Part shown: positions 33,969-45,390 of the stretch, piece by piece
Position numbering within the stretch: position 1 is the stretch's first letter
Layout: each line of letters starts with the position of its first letter
NCBI GenBank assembly: GCA_031308135.1
Contig: JAHLJT010008756.1
Span: 71,273,821 to 71,337,820, forward strand
Reading direction: 5' to 3'
DNA from: Acheta domesticus
Lineage: Eukaryota; Arthropoda; Insecta; Orthoptera; Gryllidae
Length of the DNA: 64,000 nt
Translations under genes and position numbers: made by a program
The notes under the pieces: generated by a model
What the model was told of the DNA's origin: nothing
The model's input: the letters and a program-made list of their open reading frames with translations, nothing else
Database searches by the model: none

Positions 33969-35253
33969 CCCTTCGTTACATGCGCCACTTTTCGGAACGC
34001 GGTTTGTCGCGCAGGGACTAGTAGCCCCACGCAATCTTTCTCTTGATTTTAGAACATTCTATAGATTATTTCGAGAAAAATGTATTTTTTGCAATGACTG
34101 GGGACGTGTTAGGAAAGTATTTGATGAGAAATGAACGTCATTATATTCTATATATTTTAGAGATGACTAATTTTACGTAATGACGTAGAACAATAAAACA
34201 ACGCTCCATAACACCAATACAAAACAATAAGTCATAATTATTTACTGCCTTATTATTTATCAATATCAGTGTTGCTTACATTAAAGTAATTTTCAAATAG
34301 TTTTTGAACTTTTGCGTAAACATAAGAAAGTATCACATTTTTTACGATTATATTTTGTGAGACAATGCTGTTTTTGTTTCCTTGCAGTTGAGTTGCTCCT
34401 ATTTCCCTCTGTACTTTTTGATCAGGAAGAAATTTTACTACGATTTTCGGATTTATTCTATTTAAGTAGCATATTTTTAATTTCTCCTGGAAATAGTGGA
34501 CCTTCTTTGCCACTGCTGGAGTAACAAAGTTCGAGCCATGTTTTTTATATTGGTACTCACATCGAGGGGGTATTGTAAGATATTTCCTAAATATATTACT
34601 CGCCCATTTAATGCAGTAATGTTTTGAAGAAGAGAAAAAAATTACATCTGTCATAAACGTATCACGTTTGCATACCTGTGAAAAACTAAGTACCATCCAC
34701 AATATTATAATGATAATTTCCTAAATTCTCTTTACTTATTACATGGTCCGTATATAAATTTACAGATTTTTAAAAAAAATTTATCTTTAGATACACAATA
34801 GGACTTTTCTTACAAGTGTTCATCTCCAACATTGCTTCCTACAAAAAGTTTTCGTATCTTTCCTACACGATCTGCAATTTCAGATCAAACAGAACAGTTT
34901 AGTTAAATTGAGAATACTATCAGAAGGGGAAACTATTGTGTTATTCTAACTCTTACAAACATAAAGATGCATGGAAGCTATGAAGGATACACAGTACCAA
35001 GTCTTTCTGCGAACTTCATGTGACGTCATTATGCGTCCGGGATCTCGCAATCGCATGTGTCGCACGCCAAAGGAAAGAAGGGCTACGTGACCTGTCGCCC
35101 TCCAACTTATCTGCTGGTAACCTTGCCAACGGATGCAAAATTGTTCAACATAGAATGTCACCAGATCTCGTAAACTTACATCTTCAACTGAGCGAGATAC
35201 CGAGTAATTAAAATACAATGGGTTTATTAGGCTCATGTGCACCTAACGAAGGG
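33969..35253. mobile_element. TTAA-flanked DNA element with CCCTTCGTTA ends (piggyBac-like)
   Basis: TTAA (33965-33968) precedes CCCTTCGTTACATG. At the other end TAACGAAGGG (35244-35253) is the exact 10-bp inverted repeat, followed by TTTA, one change from TTAA. TTAA targets and CCC-type termini suggest the piggyBac superfamily. A 149-codon minus-strand frame lies inside, without recognised transposase motifs. The length (1285 bp) is too short for an intact autonomous element. Confidence 0.5.
34253..34702 (-). CDS. Unrecognised 149-codon ORF inside the TTAA-flanked element
   Basis: An uninterrupted minus-strand frame of 149 codons (starts MWMVLSFSQVCKRD, ends VSNTDIDK) in AT-rich DNA, where stops should be frequent. 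It is Lys- and Asn-rich with no Cys cluster, DDE motif or membrane segment that I recognise. It might be a fragment of an element-encoded protein or chance. Confidence 0.22.
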   Translation of the reverse strand: MWMVLSFSQVCKRDTFMTDVIFFSSSKHYCIKWASNIFRKYLTIPPRCEYQYKKHGSNFVTPAVAKKVHYFQEKLKICYLNRINPKIVVKFLPDQKVQREIGATQLQGNKNSIVSQNIIVKNVILSYVYAKVQKLFENYFNVSNTDIDK

Positions 35254-35259
35254 TTTAGA

Positions 35260-35844
35260 AAATATCTCTTTATATGAAACACTAATGTTTCTCTCACCTA
35301 GAACCAATATTTTTCTTACCGTTTTAGCAATACTATATCTACCTTGTCACAATTCATAAAGTCAAAAACTGCCATTATTTTGATTTTTACGTTCTATTTA
35401 AACTGCAAAATAATATAAATCATTCTCATAATTTTCTACAAAGAACCTATCAACATGCCTCGCCAAATACCAACACAGGATCTAATTTAAACATCCAAAA
35501 TACTTCTATAGATTTTTTAATTGAAATTGCTTGGGTATTATGTTTGGACTAAGTTTGTTGGGCCTACGTTAAGACAAAATTCACGTATTCTCGCCAATTA
35601 GAAACATTTCTAAGTAATACGTTTCATTTACGTATTTTCCTGTAAATTATTTGAAAAAATCCATCACGCAATTTCGATCCACGAAAGAAGATACTCAAGT
35701 CTGCAAAAGGGAACTTTCACATCATCTACCGGCTACTTGTTGAACTAAGACGTCTGGCGTACGAACGTTACCGCTTCTAGCGGCAGTTCAGTGAACTACA
35801 CACTGAGAGTCCCTGGCGCGGCGAGATGTGAAACAGCAAGCAGC
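35260..35844. other. Intergenic sequence
   Basis: AT-rich, with a GC-richer patch at 35730-35850 (GTACGAACGTTACCGC, CCCTGGCGCGGCGAG) directly before the foldback element. No gene recognised. Confidence 0.4.
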
Positions 35845-35845
35845 T

Positions 35846-36650
35846 ATGTCTAGCTGGCACAACCATTATAGCACAGTCGCACCAAACCAAATGGAATATT
35901 TAATACTCATGTATTACTAATTTATTGCCCAAAAATTAAATTTGTACTCTTGCCATTTATGAAAAAAATGTGACTGTCAAGCTAGCACAACCAAATTTAA
36001 AAAATTGGCAAAACCGATTCATTAACGGCAACAACAATAAATGTCTGTTTAGAGTATTAAGTAATTAGTATGTAATGTGTATTTTATTATGTTCTTGGTT
36101 TGGTTTGATTGTGCCCGTTGGTTCTCTCTATATTCGTATTTGAAGTTCTGGGATGGTTGAATAACTACAATTCAGATTTTAACAATATTTTTTTCATAAA
36201 CGGCAACAGTATTAAGTTAATTTTTTTAGTAATAAAGTAGTATATAATGTGTATTTAATAATGTTTTTTTTGTTTCGTTCGATTGTGTTCGTCGGTTCTC
36301 TCTACAGTCTTATTTGTAGTTTTGGTATGATGTCATTCGGGTTGCATATCTACGATGTGTTTAACAATTTATTTTTCATAAACGAGGAGAATAATTAACT
36401 TAATTTTTGGATAATAAATTAGTAATAAATGAGTACTAAATATTTATATTAGTTTGAATCGAATTTGTCAATTTTTTAAATTTGGTTGTGCTAGTTTGAC
36501 AGTCACGTCAGCACAACCACATTTTTTCATAAATGGCAAGAGTAATAAATTTAATTTTTGGGTAATAAATTAGTAATAAATAAGTACTAAATATTCCATT
36601 TGGTATGGTGCGATTGTGCTATAGTGGTTGTGCCAGCTTGGCACAGCCGG
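35846..36650. mobile_element. Foldback/MITE-like element with ~170-bp terminal inverted repeats
   Basis: AGCTGGCACAACCATTATAG at the left is mirrored by a right end whose reverse complement reads AGCTGGCACAACCACTATAG. The inverted similarity continues through ACCAAATGGAATATTTA, TTATTGCCCAAAAATTAAAT, CTTGCCATTTATGAAAAAA and TAGCACAACCAAATTTAAAA, i.e. about 36010 and 36475 inward. Between them two ~175-bp direct units (each with CATAAACGGCAACA and GTTGGTTCTCTCT/GTCGGTTCTCTCT) repeat. No ORF. The target duplication is unclear. Confidence 0.8.
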
Positions 36651-36954
36651 GATAGAGTTCAAAAGGAGGAACAGGAAAAGGAAATGGAACTCCCAAACAT
36701 TCGAGCAGAAATTGCAAAATACAAGATGAAATTGGCGAAAACTATTCCTCAGGTAGATGAAATTTTTAATCCTTTTAAAATACCAATAACAGAATGTAGG
36801 AAAAAATCTTAATTAAGAGGAAGGATTTGAGATTATTTGGGAAATGATTAAAGATGACGAAGGTAATACCAAGTTAAATAGTAGTCATCTCACAAAATGG
36901 GAAGTGGATTAGTAGGTAAGGAAAGTTGGTAAGTAAATTAGGCTGGAAAGTAAA

Positions 36955-38444
36955 CTAGTGGAGCTACAGGATGGCACAGACTTTTCCGTATTAATTTTGT
37001 AGTTCCTTAGGTCAGGGCAAGCTATTCGCAATTGAAACATACTTGTGACAGCTCCCATCTATCGCCACCCAAAGTACATTTTTTTACTTTTTCTTCATTT
37101 TCGGTTTTCTAATGGTAGAACAAATATATTAATTTAAAATATTAAATAACAATAAAACCTCGTCCTAAGTGTCCATTTTCTTTCAAAAATTTTGAGCCGG
37201 CCCTACTAAATATGCGAAATTTGAAGATCTTTTTCACAGAAAAATTTTGAGTTTTTGAAAAGCTTCATTTGAAGTCATTTAAAGCACAATACAATGGTGT
37301 TTACAAATTGTAGAAAGCGTCCATATTAACGGTGGGAAAAATCTTTCAAAAATGTACATTTGTGTAATTTTTCCAAAAACTTCAAATTAAAATTTACGTC
37401 ATACAAAAGAGAGCAATTAGCACTATCCGTTAGAAGTTTGAAGAAAACAGTTTTGATACATATACGAAAAAACCGGGCACTTGTGAAAATGCGGAAATTT
37501 GAGCTAGTTTTTACAGAAAACAGTTGAGTTCTCGTGAAACCTTTCATGACATTATTTAAAGCACATGTACGCGTAAATATAATAATGTGAACAAATCGGC
37601 ACTAATCTTAATATTACCGAGGTGTGAGACAAGTCTAAAAAATGACATTTTTGTTATTAAAAAAAGAATAGAGCAATATGGCAATATGCCCTTTCATAGA
37701 GTACATTCAGTACTTTCTCTATCAAAAGTTTAAAGAAAAAAATGGAGCCGTTTTCGAGAAAATCTTGTTTTCATAATTTATTAAAATTGCAAATATTGCG
37801 GAGGGATAGTGCTAATTGCACTCTTGAATATGTTATAAAGTTTTGAGGAACAATTTCGTTTTTTAAAATTACAAAAAACGTAATTCTTTAAACATCTCTC
37901 ACATCTTTAATACGCACATTACCAGCAATTAATAATCATTATTATATATGTGAGTGTAAGTGCTTCAAATGACGTCATAAGAAGTTTTTGAAAACTCAAA
38001 CATTTTCTGTGAAAAAGGGCTTAAAATGTGGAATTTTTGTAGCGTTTAAACGCAATTTTCTTAAAAACAGCTGCAAACCTTTCTAAAGGAAATTGCCATT
38101 TAGGACGAGGTTTTTGTGTTTTTTAATATTCTAAAATTATTATTTCCGTTCTACCATTAGGAAACTGAAAAATTACGAAAATGTAAAAAAAAATGAACTT
38201 TGGACGGCGATAGATGGTAGCTGGCAAGATTATGAGGCAATTCCAAATAGCTATCCCAAATACAAGGAAATAGAAAACTAATACGGGAATGTCTGACATC
38301 CTGTTGCACTACTAGTTCGTCATCAAGGCACGGTAATGAATTTTTTTTGCAGAAACTGCACCGTTATTTTGCGCAGCATTCCATAACTTTTCCTACACCA
38401 CGTATATTACTCCGTATATACGTAGGTATACGGGAGAGTAAAAA
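36955..38444 (+). mobile_element. Family H copy with an inverted middle (composite)
   Basis: The plus-strand 5' end CTAGTGGAGCTACAG starts at 36955 and follows the reference copy to about 37796. The sequence then switches to the minus orientation (GGATAGTGCTAATTGCACTC at ~37804) and runs to a second, reversed 5' end CACTACTAG (38307-38315). Finally it returns to plus with the stem-loop end (ACTTTTCC ... TATACGGGAGAGT, to ~38444). The middle is therefore an inversion or a nested opposite-strand copy. Confidence 0.75.
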
Positions 38445-38814
38445 TGATCCTTTTGACACTTTGGAACTGAAAATTCAAGGGATTTTGATATGAATTTAAA
38501 TTGTAAGTATACATAAAAATAATAAGATGTTATCAATATTAATAAAATATGTATTCACTATATTAAATAATATATTAACTTCGCTCCTTAACTTAGTTTT
38601 ACAGTGTTCAAAATATTCCAAAAATTTTATTATGGCAAATTATTGAGATTACCGAGGAAATAAATATGTCGCAATGAAAAAAATCATGATGTGCATATGT
38701 TTTAGGGCATTTTCAAAGCATTTTATGGCAATTGTGAAGAATTTTTATGGCTTAAATGCACTCTTTTTACCATATTTTATGTAGTCTTTAGGTAATCGAA
38801 ATCCTAGTCCTTAT

Positions 38815-39334
38815 CATTATATATTAAGATCATAGCACAAGTTTCTAATTCTTCTTGGTTTTTGCCAAATAAGCTGTTGATGGAATTAATAGGATACTCG
38901 TTTTTAATTTGCGCTGTTTCAATTTCATCATTGGAATGTTGAATATTGAAAATGATTGAGTTTTGTTAGTAGTATGGTGATAAGAAAAGTATGTTGTTGG
39001 AGTCATCACATATTCGGTATTAGCAAAAATATTCTATAGGGTTAAAATGCACTGAGATATGACGTCTTTGTTTTGGTACTAAAGTCTTCTTTTGAAATAG
39101 TTTGAATTGAAGATAAAATGATGCAAATAGTTCAACAATATTTTGGTTTTTGTGAATGTTAGTAGGGAGAATTTTAATATTTTCAATAAACAAGATACCT
39201 TCAGTTTCTGGTGAATCTAAATCATTAATAGTTGGAGATAAGAACTCAAATTGATTAGATGTTGAAATATTGTAGTTGTAGTTCCGACTTTCATCATTTG
39301 ACTTCACTCTTTTCCTCTTGTTTTTAACACCCAC
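38815..39334 (-). pseudogene. LINE gag (ORF1) relic
   Basis: The minus-strand frame 39334-39020 reads a Lys/Arg-rich start, then STSNQFEFLSPTINDLDSPE, similar in layout to the NRF..L...D linker of Jockey/I-type ORF1 proteins. ILFIENIKIL and QRRHISVHFNP follow. In a shifted frame YFSYHHTTNKTQSFSIFNIP and NDEIETAQIKNE follow, like the pre-knuckle domain of such gag proteins. Knuckles are absent. Family assignment is tentative. Confidence 0.4.
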
Positions 39335-39527
39335 TTTTAGCAGTTTTATCTTGAGTCTGAGTGCTGTTGTCAGTTGAGAATTATTGATTATTAGGATTTG
39401 CTGACTGAATAATTAATTCTTGAATATTCAGTTGTTGGTACAGTAATTGCGATTGGTTTGTAGAACGCTATTTCTTTCTCGAACGATAGCGTTTTGTTCA
39501 GTTGTTAGAACTAGTTGATTTTGATAC

Positions 39528-40818
39528 CTAGTGGTGCTACAAAATAACACAGACTTTCCCTTATCCTTGTCAGCTGCCATCCATCACCGCCAAATGTAAA
39601 TGTTTTTGTCATTTTCTTAAATTTTCGGTTTTCTATGGGTAGAACGAAAATATTAATAGTAGAAAATTAAAGAACACAAAAACCTAGCCATAAATGGCAA
39701 CTTTCTTTTAAAAATTATGTGCCGTTTTAAAGAAAATTGCGTTTTAGCGCTACTAAAATGTGAAATTTGAAGCTCATTTTCACAGAACATTTTTGAGTTC
39801 TCAAAATACTTTATTTGAAGTTATTTGAAGCACTTACACTCACATATATAATAATATTTACAAATTGCATGTAATGTGCATATTAAAGATATGACAGATC
39901 ATTAAAAAAATTACATTTATATATTTTTTAAAAAACAAAAAATAACTCAAAATAAACTTTACGTCATACGAAAGAGTGTAATTAGCACTATCCGTTACAA
40001 AAGCTTGAAGAATAAATTTGCAGCCATTTATGAGAAAATGTCGTTTGAGCGTTTCTGAAAATGTGGATATTTGTGCTACTTTTCACAGAAAACGGTTGTG
40101 TTTTCGAGAAACTTTGATTGACATTTTTTAAAGCTCATGTACTCCTTAACATAATAATGTGAAAAAATCGCCGCTAATGTAAATATTAACGACGTGAGAG
40201 ACAAATCAAAAATTACATTTTTCCAATTTTTGAAAAAACAAAAGAATAGAGCAATATCGCGTTTCTGCCATCTCATATAACACATTAGGCACTATACCCA
40301 CCAAGAAGGTGCCGTTTTTGAGAAAATCTTGTTTTTGTAATGTTTTAAAATTGCACATACTGCACGGAATATTGTGCGACAACTACTAAAATTTTGAAAA
40401 AATGTGCTTGATTTTAAAGAAAGAACACACTATGAAGAAAACATTTTATTTGAAGGAAAAATCTCTATCTTCAATTTTGTTGTTCCAGAAAGACGCCGAA
40501 AAAATTTTAAAGTTTTGCAATTTTCGAAAATTCGGAGTTATGCGTGAAAATCGGACATATGCCCCCTTAATAAGTGTATTTTATTCTATTCTTAAAAGAA
40601 ATTTAAAGAAAAAAATTGGAGCCGTTTTTGAGAAAATTTTGGAAATGTCCGGGGGCTTTATGTAAAGTACCCTCAATATTTTACAGAATCTTTTTCAAAA
40701 TCTCAAAGCTTCGACTAGAACTAGATTGACCAGTGAATATACATTTTGGAAGAAATCGTACGTATGGTTTAGGCGCTAGCAGTATTCACAGTCGGACGGA
40801 CGGACGGACGGACGGACG

Positions 40819-40850
<32 letters not shown>

Positions 40851-41110
40851 GACAGACGGATAGACGGACAGACGGATGTTTTCCTTTCAATTTGTTTTTT
40901 CGGTATCTAGGACCCACATAACAGGGTTTCTGGCCACACCACGTGTTAGGGGATGTTTTTTATTAATTTAGCAACTGGTTTTATCCACTTTTTCGTTATC
41001 ACGGGACGGCAATGAATTTTTTTTCCGCCGAAAATTGGCCATTTTTCGCGCAGCACGACATAACTTTCCCTATACTACGTATATCACTCCGTGTATACGG
41101 AAAAGTAATA
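39528..41110 (+). mobile_element. Family H, nearly complete copy
   Basis: Begins CTAGTGGTGCTACAAAATAA and follows the reference copy through the ~300-bp units (AGAGTGTAATTAGCACTATC, GTCGTTTGAGCGTTTCTGAA), the GACG/GACA tract (40793-40878) and the block from TTTTATCCACTTTTTCGTTA to ACTTTCCCTATACTACGT. It ends at GTGTATACGGAAAAGTAATA. It is shorter than the 29.7 kb copy because of unit-number and indel differences. The open frames at 40402-40921 are not conserved as proteins. Confidence 0.82.
40793..40878. repeat. (GGAC)n/(AGAC)n microsatellite inside family H copy
   Basis: Seven or so GGAC units, then AGAC units, then mixed. Counterpart of 31363-31430. Confidence 0.93.
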
Positions 41111-41364
41111 ATTGGTGTTATTTGTATTTGATTTGATTTCGTATCAAAGATCGAATTTGTGTTTAGTATTGACGTACTTAGCACATGCTTCCCCGTGTAA
41201 CCGAGGGAACTGATATTTTTAATTTTAGTCAAATATTAAATATTCGAAGTTTATTGGTTTCTTTACATACTAAAATTCAATGTGTAGTGAAAAATATCAA
41301 GTCATATCACGTATTCATGAAAAGTTTCACAATGTCACTTGTATAATACATATGAAAACTAGAT

Positions 41365-41997
41365 AAAAATTCCAAAAAAAATTCAGAAACGTCCCAACGC
41401 CATTTTCTTATAAACGGCTCAAATTTGTTTCTTCAAACTTTTCGAACTGATAGTGCTAATTGCACTCTTTAATATGATGTAAGATCATTTAGGGGTATTA
41501 CTTTATTTTAATTACACAAATTATTTTTAGAAAGGTCTCTCAGGTCGTTAATATTCACATTTCCAGTAATTTGTAAATACTCTTGTTGATGTGAGTAAAA
41601 GTGCTTAAAATGACATTTATGAAGTATTTTGAAAACTCAAAACTTTTATGTGAAAAGAGCTTCATATTTTTCGAAAACACAAAATATTTCTATGAAATAG
41701 AGCTTCAAAATTTAAATTTACGGGTAGGGATTAAACGCAATTTTCTTAAAAACAGCTTCAAATTTTCCAAAGAAAATTGCCATTGAGGACGATGTTTTAC
41801 TGTTCTGTAATGTTCTTAAAATAATATTTCTGTTCTACTATAAGAAATCGAAAAATTAATCAAATGTATAAAAATGTACTTTGGGCGGCGATAGATGGCA
41901 GCCAACAAAAGAATGTGTCAAGTCCGAATAGGTAGCCGAGAGCAAAGGTAATAGAAAGCTAATAAGGGAAAGTTTCTGCCATTCTGTAGCACTACTA
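41365..41997 (-). mobile_element. Family H, truncated minus-strand copy
   Basis: Its conserved end is at the right (TTCTGCCATTCTGTAGCACTACTAG, ends 41997). Internal GATAGTGCTAATTGCACTC and AACGCCATTTTCTTATAAACGG blocks match reversed units. The stem-loop end is missing. Confidence 0.75.
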
Positions 41998-42172
41998 GTT
42001 TTCCATTGTATTCAATCTCGTTCAGACAACTGATGCAACGTCATTCTTTGGTCGCATGGGGCTGCATACAGAGTATCAGATGTTGCGGAAATCGTTTGCG
42101 GTATTTATAATTATAGCTCTCTCCTATTCTCCTCTATTCTTTTTATATCCACTCTCACTCACTCTCCTATTC

Positions 42173-42984
42173 TTTTTACTTTCCCGTATATGTACGCATA
42201 TATGGAGTAATATACGTAGTTTCTAAACCATCCCTAAACTAGCCCTAAAGGGAAAGTTATGTAATGCTGAGCGAAGAAATGGAGAATTTTCGGAGAAAAA
42301 AATTTTCGTAGAAACGAATTCCAACATAAAATAAAATTCTTGATGTGGTTAATGAAGATTACATTAGTGAAATTACAGCGAACACAAAATTCCGCATTTT
42401 CAGAAAAACTCTAACGCCATTTTCTCATAAATTATTCCAAATTTTTTCTTCAAACTTTTGAAACGGATTGTGCTAATTGCACTCTTTAATATGACGTAAA
42501 CTTCATTTTGGTGAGTTATTTTTGTTTTTTTCAAAAATTACACAAATGTAATTTTTTAAGGATCTCTCACACCGTTAATAGGCACATTTCCATGCAATTT
42601 GTAAACACAATTTAATTTGTAAGTTAAATAACTTCAAATGACTTCTAATGAAGTTTTCCGTAAACTCAAACATTGTCAGTGAAAAAGAGCTTCAAATTTC
42701 GAATTTATATTAGTGCTTAAATGCCATTTTATTAAAGAAATTCAATTTATCAAAGAAAATTGCCATTTAGGATGAGGGTTTACTGTTCTTTCATATTCTT
42801 AAAATAATATTTCCATTCTATCATTAAGAATCCGAATAATTAAGAAAATGTCAAAAACATGTAACTTTGGGCGGCGATAGATGGTAGCTGGCAAGAGTAT
42901 GTGGCAAGTCCGAATAGCTAGCCGAGACCAAAGGAAATAGATAACCAATAACGGAAAGTCTGTGCCGTGCTGTAGCACCACTAG
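42173..42984 (-). mobile_element. Family H, internally deleted copy with both ends
   Basis: Left: the stem-loop end reversed (ACTTTCCCGTATATG ... TAAAGGGAAAGTTATGTAAT, 42179-42262). Right: GTGCCGTGCTGTAGCACCAC then TAG (to 42984). Only about 812 bp, so most interior units are lost while both termini persist, as in a non-autonomous deletion derivative. Confidence 0.78.
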
Positions 42985-43045
42985 TTAATATTTACATTAC
43001 ATGTGATATGTATATTTTGAACAGGAATATAGAAGGCAATGTTAC

Positions 43046-43090
43046 AATGATAATACTTACTTCAATGTTATTGAAGTAAGTATTATCATT
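43046..43090. other. Perfect 21-bp inverted repeat with 3-nt loop
   Basis: AATGATAATACTTACTTCAA plus T, a GTT spacer, and the exact reverse complement. It lies between two minus-strand family H copies and is not part of either. Function unknown. Confidence 0.9.
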
Positions 43091-43164
43091 CCTGGGTAGT
43101 AGTAAAGAGTTCCCAGTTCCATGCAAGGAGAAACAAAATTAACTTACGTAAATTTATCATCACC

Positions 43165-43908
43165 GATTATTTCTTTTGTTTTTTCAAATATTACAAAAAT
43201 GTAATTTTTTTGTCTCGTCTCTCACGTCATTAATAGTTACATTAGCGGGGACTTTTCACATTATTGTATTTACGAGTACACGTGCTTTAAATGATGTCAC
43301 ATAAAGTAACTCGAAATTTCAAAATTGTTCTTCTGAAAACGAGCTCAAAATTCCGCTTCGTCAAGAACGCTCAAACGCCATTTTCTCAAAAACGGTTCCA
43401 AATTTTGTCTTCAAATTTTTCCTACCGATCGTGCTAATTGCATTATTTAAGATGACATAAAATTAATTTTTTGTATTCTTTTGTTTTTGTTTTTATCAAA
43501 TATCTTACAGGTCTTTACAGCGGTTTGTATATAATATTGTATTTTTGAGTGAATGTGCTTCAAAAGTCTTCAAATGAAGTTTTTCGAAAACTTGAAAGAC
43601 TTCAGTGAAAAATAGCTTCAAATTTCGTATTTATCTTATAGCTTAAACGATAGTTTCTTAGAAACGGCTCGAAATTTTTCAACAAAAAATCCCCTTTAGC
43701 ATGAGCTTTTACTCTTGTACATTATTCGGTAGTATTTCAGTTATACCATTAGGAAATTGAAAAATTGAGAAAATTTTGAAAAAAAATACTTTGAGCGGGG
43801 ATATATGGCAGCTGCCAATAGAATGGGGCAAGAATGTAATGTTGGCCCTGATCAAACAAATTAGAAAATTAGTACGAGAAAATCTGTGCCATTCTGTAGC
43901 ACCACTTG
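43165..43908 (-). mobile_element. Family H, truncated minus-strand copy
   Basis: The conserved end is at the right (TGTGCCATTCTGTAGCACCA then CTTG). The interior keeps CTCTCACGTCATTAATAG, TCAAACGCCATTTTCTCAAA and a GATCGTGCTAATTGCATT unit. The stem-loop end is absent. Confidence 0.75.
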
Positions 43909-45124
43909 TTACTTATTAATTTATAATAAACATGCATGAAAGTATGAAAATATGATACATGAGAGATTACAGGCATTCTTCCAACCAACATAAACGGTTG
44001 GCGAATGGAGAGAAGAGGGGCTTGATCCCTGATGCCCTATGAATGTCGAAATTTATAGTTATGTAATTAACTGATGATGGATTTAACCGATGAAACGTTT
44101 CTGCTTTTATACTGTCAAAAGGCGAGATCAACGACCAGATAAGTGGCGAACGAAGGAATGGTTTGATTACTGGATCCGAAGGTCAAGAGTATTTCCAAAT
44201 TGAAACTGTTGCTGATGTAACAATAAATATGTCAACTGCCCTCGCACGAGCTACTTGCTCGCCTGGAAATGCCCGCGCTCTTGCGAGCACTGCAATTTGC
44301 CCTAGCTCCGCTCTCCCTCGCCTCCCAAAACTGGAAAACACGAGCTAGCTGAAGCGGTGCGAGGCATAGAATACTGTCTACACACGAAAATTTATTAGCC
44401 AGATTTGTTCTATCAAACAACTAACATTCGAATTATATTTTTTACTCTTTATTACTATTTCATTTTTTTTAAATTCTAATTTCAATGCAATATATTTATC
44501 ATAATTAGCAAGAATCGGTTTGAATGACGAATTCTTTTCTTGTTTTCGTTTAGTATTATGTTTTATTAAATCATTAAGTTATTCGTTTTTATGGCAATAA
44601 TGTAAAATAAATGTACATGTTTCTGTAAATTAACAATTCTTTGTTACAGGGTAATAGATCTATTAACAGGCAAGAATCTTTCTAAAGCCTCTTAAGCTGC
44701 ACGAATGAAATTAATGCAATTATTGCACTCTTCAGTAAACAGATTGCGAAATCAAGATAATTTCGATTCAAAATGTTTAATTTTATTCTCATTTGACAAT
44801 ATAAAATCTGACGAATGTGTTATTTCATTTTAATGGATCATTTCTTTACTTTAGTAGAGGAAATAGCAATTAATAGATCTATATTTGGAGAAATAATTGT
44901 CAAATGACTGTCATGTCTCTGATAACAAGGTGATGTATCGCCAGTCCGGAGTCATCGTCCACCTCTTACTTTTAAATCTCGCTCCTGATTCTCAGGACGC
45001 AGTCCCCGCCAACTCTAGTTAGCTAATTAGCTCGCTCTTGTCCTTGACATGCCTGGATTCAGCCCAGCGAAATTAGACAAATCGAGCGGAAAAATCCGGA
45101 GATTTCAAGCATGAGTGTTTGTTG
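43909..45124. other. Intergenic sequence
   Basis: AT-rich, apart from a GC-richer patch at 44235-44360 with repeated GAGC/GCTC motifs. No gene recognised. Confidence 0.4.
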
Positions 45125-45200
45125 TTACCTACCGCATATTATACTAAAAGTCCTGAAATATGGTGGGAACGTGGAGGTGGGAGCCGGTTAAAGATGATTT
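45125..45200 (+). repeat. ~75-bp dispersed repeat (inverted partner at 52.16 kb)
   Basis: CGCATATTATACTAAAAGTC followed by CTGAAATATGG and GGAGGTGGGAGCCGG matches, in inverted orientation, 52145-52225. Confidence 0.75.
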
Positions 45201-45390
45201 GTAGCCTATTTTGTATGTATCTCCAAAACTATCAATCTTTCAGAAACTTATGATCTATACAAAATTAAAGTACACAAAATTTACTACAAAAAAGTGCAGA
45301 TAATGTTTGGTTGTAAAGTTAACTCTTTTAAAGTTATAGACTCAAAAAGTCTTTGTTTTTATTTACAATCCCGACCCTTCTTTCTAAACT

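Noticed and set aside
40402..40921. ORFs of 87 and 62 codons inside the family H copy
   Set aside because: The equivalent frames are not conserved in the other copies; they arise by chance from AT-rich units and the GACG tract.
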